A stretch of DNA of 64,000 nt from assembly GCA_012656075.1 (NCBI GenBank), contig JAAKBF010000221.1:868001-932000 (forward strand), read 5' to 3'. The DNA is from Phytophthora hibernalis. Its lineage: Eukaryota; Oomycota; Peronosporomycetes; Peronosporales; Peronosporaceae. Shown in pieces: positions 58,501 through 64,000 of this stretch. The notes under the pieces are model-generated. The model did no database searches. It was not told the origin of the DNA and saw nothing but the letters and a program-made list of their open reading frames with translations. Each line of letters opens with the position of its first letter. Positions within the stretch are counted from its first letter, which is position 1. A program made the position numbers and the translations under genes.

Positions 58501-61500
58501 TACTCCAACATAACGCCACTCTTGCTTCCGAGAACAATCAAACGAGTTTCATCTGAAAGAATGTCTGGACTTTGCCCATAATCCAGCAGAAATCCTGCAA
58601 TTATGTTTTGAACCATCGTGTGCTGAGACCAAAGCATCATACCATCCTCTCCTATTGATGGAGGTGAACGTCTCCACGCATTCACAAACCTCGATACATT
58701 TTGGTCCTGCGCACAAGATCGTGGTATATCACTGTTTTCATTTCTGGCGAGCAACAGCAATTCGTCAATTTCTACCATAAAGGACAGCGACTGCATCAAC
58801 TCCATGCGCGAAGACGACGACAACGAACTAGTCTGCCTCCACATCTTGAGAAAGTTGCTGTAAAAGGTTTCCACACAAACACGCGCTTGGTCCGTCTCAC
58901 GACTTGAGAGGTATGTCAAGCAAATTTCAACTGGGAATCTCGACTGAAGAAGCTGCTGCTTTGCTGTATCGTGCATGGCATCCTTAATAAAGGATTGAAG
59001 ATTTGCAATGACGTTGGGATTGTCGCTTCGTGCTGTCTCGGATTGCCCCAAACATGATCGCACGTAGTTACCGATGCCTTGCTGAAGATACGGCGGCCGC
59101 TGAGCCCATAAAAACTCGCTATCCCCTTTCATCAAGTCGGCAATCTCATCGCTCAGTGAATCCCAATTGTTCAGCGTCTCCAAGCAATTAAATCGCTGCC
59201 AACGGCACCTAATAGCATCTGTCTCTGCGGCTAGGGATATACTTTCATCAAGCATCTCCATTTGTGAGTCCAGCATGCTTTCGGCCTTCTTGTATGACGC
59301 GATAGCAAGCGGGAGGTCTCCGGACAGTTGAGCTTGAAGTGCAGCTTTCGATTCGTCTGTCGTGCTGCACGCAATTGACAATGAAATTAGGAAATTCCGT
59401 TTGTGCACTGTGCTCAGCAGTTTATGCAGCAGATCCCAGCTACTTGTCACCCACTCGTGGGATGTCAGAGCAAGATCCTCTTATTGCGCTTAATACTGTA
59501 GATCAATTGCTCTTCCAGTGCTAGCTCACTCAGGTGGTACTTCCCACTGGCAAGACCAGCTTCCCCAATAGTGTTTGGCGGAATGGCAAGTGTTTCACAG
59601 AGTGTAGAGCTGCGGACAATACTAGAGAAGTAAGCCGACACAACGCAACCCACGTAGATAGAGGAAGCTTTTGAGCGCTTCAACGTCTTCTCGAGACTTT
59701 CCGCTAACTCACGAATGTTTCCAGACTGCTGAAATTGTGGAGTTGTCACAATCGAGGAGAATAGAGCACTAAATACTAGGCTCGACGTCTCAACGTGCAC
59801 TTCGCAGAGCGCCATGATGGGAGCCACAATATCGTGACGTGTGATCTGGATATCAGGAAGTCGCCCATGCGGTACGTCCTTTTCATGGACACTTCACCCT
59901 GGCGCTGCTTCCGTTCCTTGGTTGCCTGGGCTTCTTCCCTCTTCTTTTGTAGGGCAAATTGGTCTTGAAAATAACGTTTTGACGCTTTCCTCTCATAGGT
60001 CGACGCATTTTTCACAAACGAACTCTCTGCAGCCCGTCGTTTGGAGAAGCGTTCTCGTTGAGCATGCTGTTGCTGTGCAGCTCCTAATTCTCCAAAGTTT
60101 TGAGTAAAGTTCGACATTGATGCAATCGGAGTTTGTGACGCTGTGTTTCACGGAATGGGGGCCAAATTATTAGTTCAAATAAACCACATGGTGAAGGCAA
60201 GGAGTTCAAGCGTACCTAGATTGGAGGAAAATAGCTGCGATTGCGTGCCACTGGCATGGGGATCGTCAATTTGAGATGAAACAGAGCTTGGCTGGTACGA
60301 CTGGTCTTGACGTACAGAGAACGTATCTGCTTCCACCGAAAACAGTGGAGCCATTGACTGCGTTTTGGCCTCCCAACTCGCGTCAATGTTAGCCTCTGTG
60401 TACTCCCACCCCCAAAGCGCTCGGGAACAGGGGTCGGTCAGACCCATCACTGTTCTTAGACATTCCAACAAGCAAGTTTGTCGCGTAGAGTACCCATTTT
60501 TCGTCGAACTCTTGAGAGTATAAAGAGCCAAAGATCGCAAGAAGCCTATCACTGCAAGAATTCGCCATAACCTCAGAATCACTCCAATATTCAAAAGATT
60601 GTTTTCGAAGGTTACTATCGGGGTCGCACAATCCGCGAAGCAGTGAAGCACCCACACGAGATTTTGTTTGAGTCGATAGATTCTTTTCGAAGAGCTTCCT
60701 GGTAATAACAAACAGTAGCACTCGGCAATCCAGGAGGTCGTGTTCCTCATAGCTCTCAAGCATGCCAAGACCTTCGGGTGCATTTTCTACCAACCTTTCC
60801 AGCTCAGATAAACTCAAGTGGTCCACAAGGCGTGATATAGCTCGGAGGGTATTTTGCTGCACGCCAGTGTGTCGGTGGGTGATGAAACGTCCAAGAACAG
60901 ACTGCGCGTGGAGAAATACCTCGTTGGCGACATTGTCGTTCGCAGCTGCATTACTCAAGGTTTCAGCCGCCAGCAAAGCCCATGTATCTACAGAAACAGC
61001 CTTCGGCAATACAAATGCTAAACGCTGTAGCATGCTCGAATCAATAATTTCGGGCCGATGCAACGAAGCATTGCGTAATAGTGCCAGAAATCGCCCAAAG
61101 TCTTCGTCATTATAAGATCCAAGTATCAAGTTTTTCAGCTTGCACGTGAATTCTTCACCCTGAGTGTGGACAGCACTTTGTAAGTATAGCCCACCGACTT
61201 CAGATGCTAGGGTGAACAAGGATGCCGCCTTGTTTTGCATCGCCAATAGGATTCCATCTTCAATTGTCTGTTCTTCAGTTTTACACGCCAAAACACTTGT
61301 TGGCTCCACACCCATCATTGCACTGATGGTTTGAAGAGCAACAAACTGTTTTGCTGCTCTCAGCTTAGTATCTTCGTCGTCTGAATGGATATAATTGTTG
61401 AGGAGGCTTACTTCAATGTCCACCGAGTCTTTCCACAGCGTTATTAGAGAGGTCACCAGTAACACGTTGCTGTTTCGAACCCGATTATAGCGGTCCGGGG

Positions 61501-64000
61501 ACAGCTTTACAAGCTCGTTGACAAATCGACTAGCTATGTCCTTAAATGGCGCCACCAAGACATCGCTCCATTGGCCAAGCACAAGGTTGCAGCAATCACG
61601 CAAGAGATAGTTAAACTCAGGGACCATTTGGGACTCAGTCGCGTCGACAAGGGTATCCATCACTACTCGTAGCCATGACGATGCATACACGGAAAATACT
61701 TCGGGGACGTTGAGCACCACTTTCGCCAGAAACAACCGGACACTTAGACCTGCCAACGGGTCAATGATCACGTCAAATATTTTCTTCATCCAGCCAGGCA
61801 TTGCTTTCTCACCCCAATTCGAGCCAAAATCGGTTTTCATCTGCATCAATACGCGCAGCAGCGGCATCATGCAAGGATGCTGATTAAACTCATCTAGTTC
61901 GATCTCCACATTTTGATAAGAAGCGTTTGTCTGATCAATATCTTGAGGTAAGCTCATCATAGATGTTCCCGTCGTGTCTGCATCCATACTCAAGCTGCTT
62001 GCCGTGAAAACTGCATAACATTGGATCCATTCCGCTTTGACCTCGGATTGCTCGAAGCATTTGAATCAAGTCTAATTTGAAGAGAAACGGGCGACAGGCT
62101 TGACAGGGGTATTGTAGCAAACCGCTCTGTCTCAGCACTCAACTCGTACTCACGTGAGGGGTCTAGAATATTGCCCCAGAGTCCAGGCTGAAACAAAATT
62201 TGATCAAAAACTTTTCTTGCTTTTGCGTTCGTGATACGGCTGTAAGTAAACAGCCGTAGGCTGCACAGCACGCCAAGCGGGTAAGGTCGTCAACCTCCAC
62301 GTACGTCTTTGTCACCACTTTGCTTGCACATTTGCACACCAGCATCGTAAACTCGCGGCCCTTGCCATTCTTGTGACCCAGAAAAGCAGCATTGATATCG
62401 AGCCGAACAACTTCTGGGTCCATTAAACGGTAAAGAATTTCAACCAACGAGTATGCCACGAACACACCAATGCGACCTCCTCCAGAGGTGACTTCGGTAG
62501 ACGTTGAAATCAGTGCCGCAAGCACGCCAATGATATTTGATTGTTTCGAGCCACTTTCCATCAAATAGAAGCGCTGCAGCGTTTCAACACTTTGACACTC
62601 AACTAAGGGCGTAAATACCTCTTCAAGAAGTGTTTTGCGAATAGCTATATTCAGCGTGGGATCCAGCAAAACATCCAAGAGCTCCACTAATTGAATTCGA
62701 ACGTTTTCATCACTGGTTTCCCGAGTGCTACCTAGCGAAATTGAAAATCTTGCCAGCATTTCCTTGATCTCGGCCCTGAAGATGTGTTTGTCCGCTTCCT
62801 TCAGACTCGAGTAGATAACTTTGAGATATGCAATCGAATTACTCTGCTCGATAACGCCCATTAGTTCAGAGAATAGCAAATGGAATACGTCAAAATCCTT
62901 CGAGCTACGTGAGACATCAGTCGACACAATCGGAAACTCCTCAAAAACAAACGCTATAAGAGCTTCTAGCGTAGAATCCGTAGAATCCGACGCTTGAAGC
63001 TCGTTGGCCACCCGATTCGTAGGCCCCAGCAATGCCAACATCCTCAAAAGGTCAGCCTTCACTAAATAGCTGCATTCGCGTTGCTTGAGCAAGACAATAG
63101 TGGCATCTCGGATATCGTGGATAGGTCCAATGCGAAAAGCTTCAACAAGATTTTCGGAACAATTTTGGCAGAGTTCCAAAAAGTATCGGAGAACCTGCAG
63201 CAGTGAAAGTGTCCGTTGTGTGTCAGCTTTAGCGCCTTCAAGGGCCGTGACAAATTGCTTGATATTTGCCACTAAGGTTTTCGTAAACGCATCCCACTCA
63301 GCAGACCTAACCGGGTAGACTTTGAAGCTGACAACTTGGTGAAGAGTATCAACCAACACACTGATGACAAATTCATTTTCCAGGGATAGTGATACCAACT
63401 GGCTGGCACACTGCTCCCAGACCGCAAGTGTTGGAATAAATTGCACCACGTCATTGCACACTGGCCCGTATAACCGTCGATCAGAAATGTTCACAAATAC
63501 GTCGGTAATTCTCCAGCCGCAAACAGCTGCAGCCTTCAGTGCTGCGATAGCTACGAGTCGGTTATCAGGCAAGCATTGTCCAAACTGGATCGTCCTGCCT
63601 GCTACTAGGGCAAATGTCGATGCATATTTATCTGCTGCGTTAGCACTTACGATTCCAGAACTTAAAACCTAAGGTACGAATCAGAAACGACGTTAAACCG
63701 CAGATATTCTTTTGTCAATCAAAGGAAATAGACAGCGTAGCGTACCTTGCTCCCAAAAAGGACAGCGATTGAATTGTCCTCGCGTGCTTTCCAAAGGTAT
63801 CATCACTGTTCACCTCAGCAATGCTTGCTGTCAGGGGTAGCAGCAATTTGTCTACCGTTTGCTCTAATTGCTGTGCCCACTCCTGACTGTAGGCCCCCAC
63901 GCCAGCACAAAATCTTCAATTTCGTCAAATAGTTTCGAATCATTCGCCCAGGTACCAGAACGATGCACCATTGTCTGAAGAAGTTTATCAGCTATAGATA
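55567..64000 (-). CDS. PRKDC: DNA-dependent protein kinase catalytic subunit (N terminus beyond window)
   Basis: PI3K-like kinase acting with Ku in non-homologous end joining. The C terminus PDLLGRTFQGWMPWL (55567-55615) is the DNA-PKcs-type FATC end. The kinase core shows LVKGGEDLRLDQRIEQLFRV (about 56810-56760), catalytic GIGDRHLDNFLFD (about 56290) and GIDFGVSFGAG (about 56230), then PVPELIPFRYTRQ. Upstream come FAT-domain sequence (KYPVALFYDF, about 57600; 58131-59450), MKRTYRMGDF then APIMALCEVHVETSSLVFSA (about 59880-59760), and HEAT-like helical sequence to the window edge. An intron fits at about 57009-56944. Frame breaks include about 56188, about 57210 (A5 run), about 58160, about 59475 and about 59866 (CC at GDF-PDIQI); each is one base. 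About 2,750 of the expected roughly 4,000 residues are visible. Confidence 0.9.

Overview
The window looks like nuclear DNA of an oomycete, most likely Phytophthora or a close relative. The evidence is short GT-AG introns (mostly about 65-110 nt), close gene spacing, a secreted three-domain Kazal-like inhibitor of the EPI type with two atypical four-cysteine domains, promoter motifs resembling the oomycete initiator, and a retained flagellar CH-domain gene (so probably a zoospore-forming species). No rRNA, tRNA or CRISPR array was seen.

Layout. 1-8422 is compact housekeeping DNA: a DHHC palmitoyltransferase (-, cut by the window edge), a Vms1/ANKZF1 ribosome-quality-control gene (+), a SPEF1/CLAMP flagellar gene (+), and a large enzyme (-) joining a fold-type-I PLP domain to an Orn/DAP/Arg-decarboxylase domain. 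8423-10560 holds a decayed hAT transposon. RCL1 (+) follows. 11765-38348 (-) is a single giant gene of roughly 8,800 codons: signal peptide, a repeated N-terminal module, cadherin/CSPG-like repeats, about sixty IPT/TIG domains, a cysteine-rich stalk, and a multi-pass membrane domain with a repeat-bearing tail. It shares a 232-bp divergent promoter region with SPT6 (+). 43947-47093 is a two-gene PIF/Harbinger transposon. After it come the Kazal inhibitor (+), TFIP11 (+), importin beta (-) and the C-terminal two thirds of DNA-PKcs (-), which runs off the right edge.

A point that governs the annotation: nearly every conserved gene here (SPT6, RCL1, TFIP11, importin beta, DNA-PKcs, the Kazal gene, the giant IPT gene) is broken by single-base frame changes without splice sites, often in homopolymer runs. 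The density in the giant gene (about one per 0.8 kb) is close to that in essential genes, so these breaks are read as residual sequencing/assembly errors. Gene models are therefore given as whole loci with breaks noted. The in-frame TGA in the Harbinger transposase is different and looks like real decay.

Functionally the set is mixed: RNA biology (RCL1, SPT6, TFIP11), protein quality control and lipidation (Vms1, DHHC), nuclear import and DNA repair (importin beta, DNA-PKcs), flagellar and cell-surface proteins (CLAMP, giant IPT protein) and host interaction (Kazal inhibitor). The least ordinary items are the giant IPT membrane protein and the double-PLP fusion.
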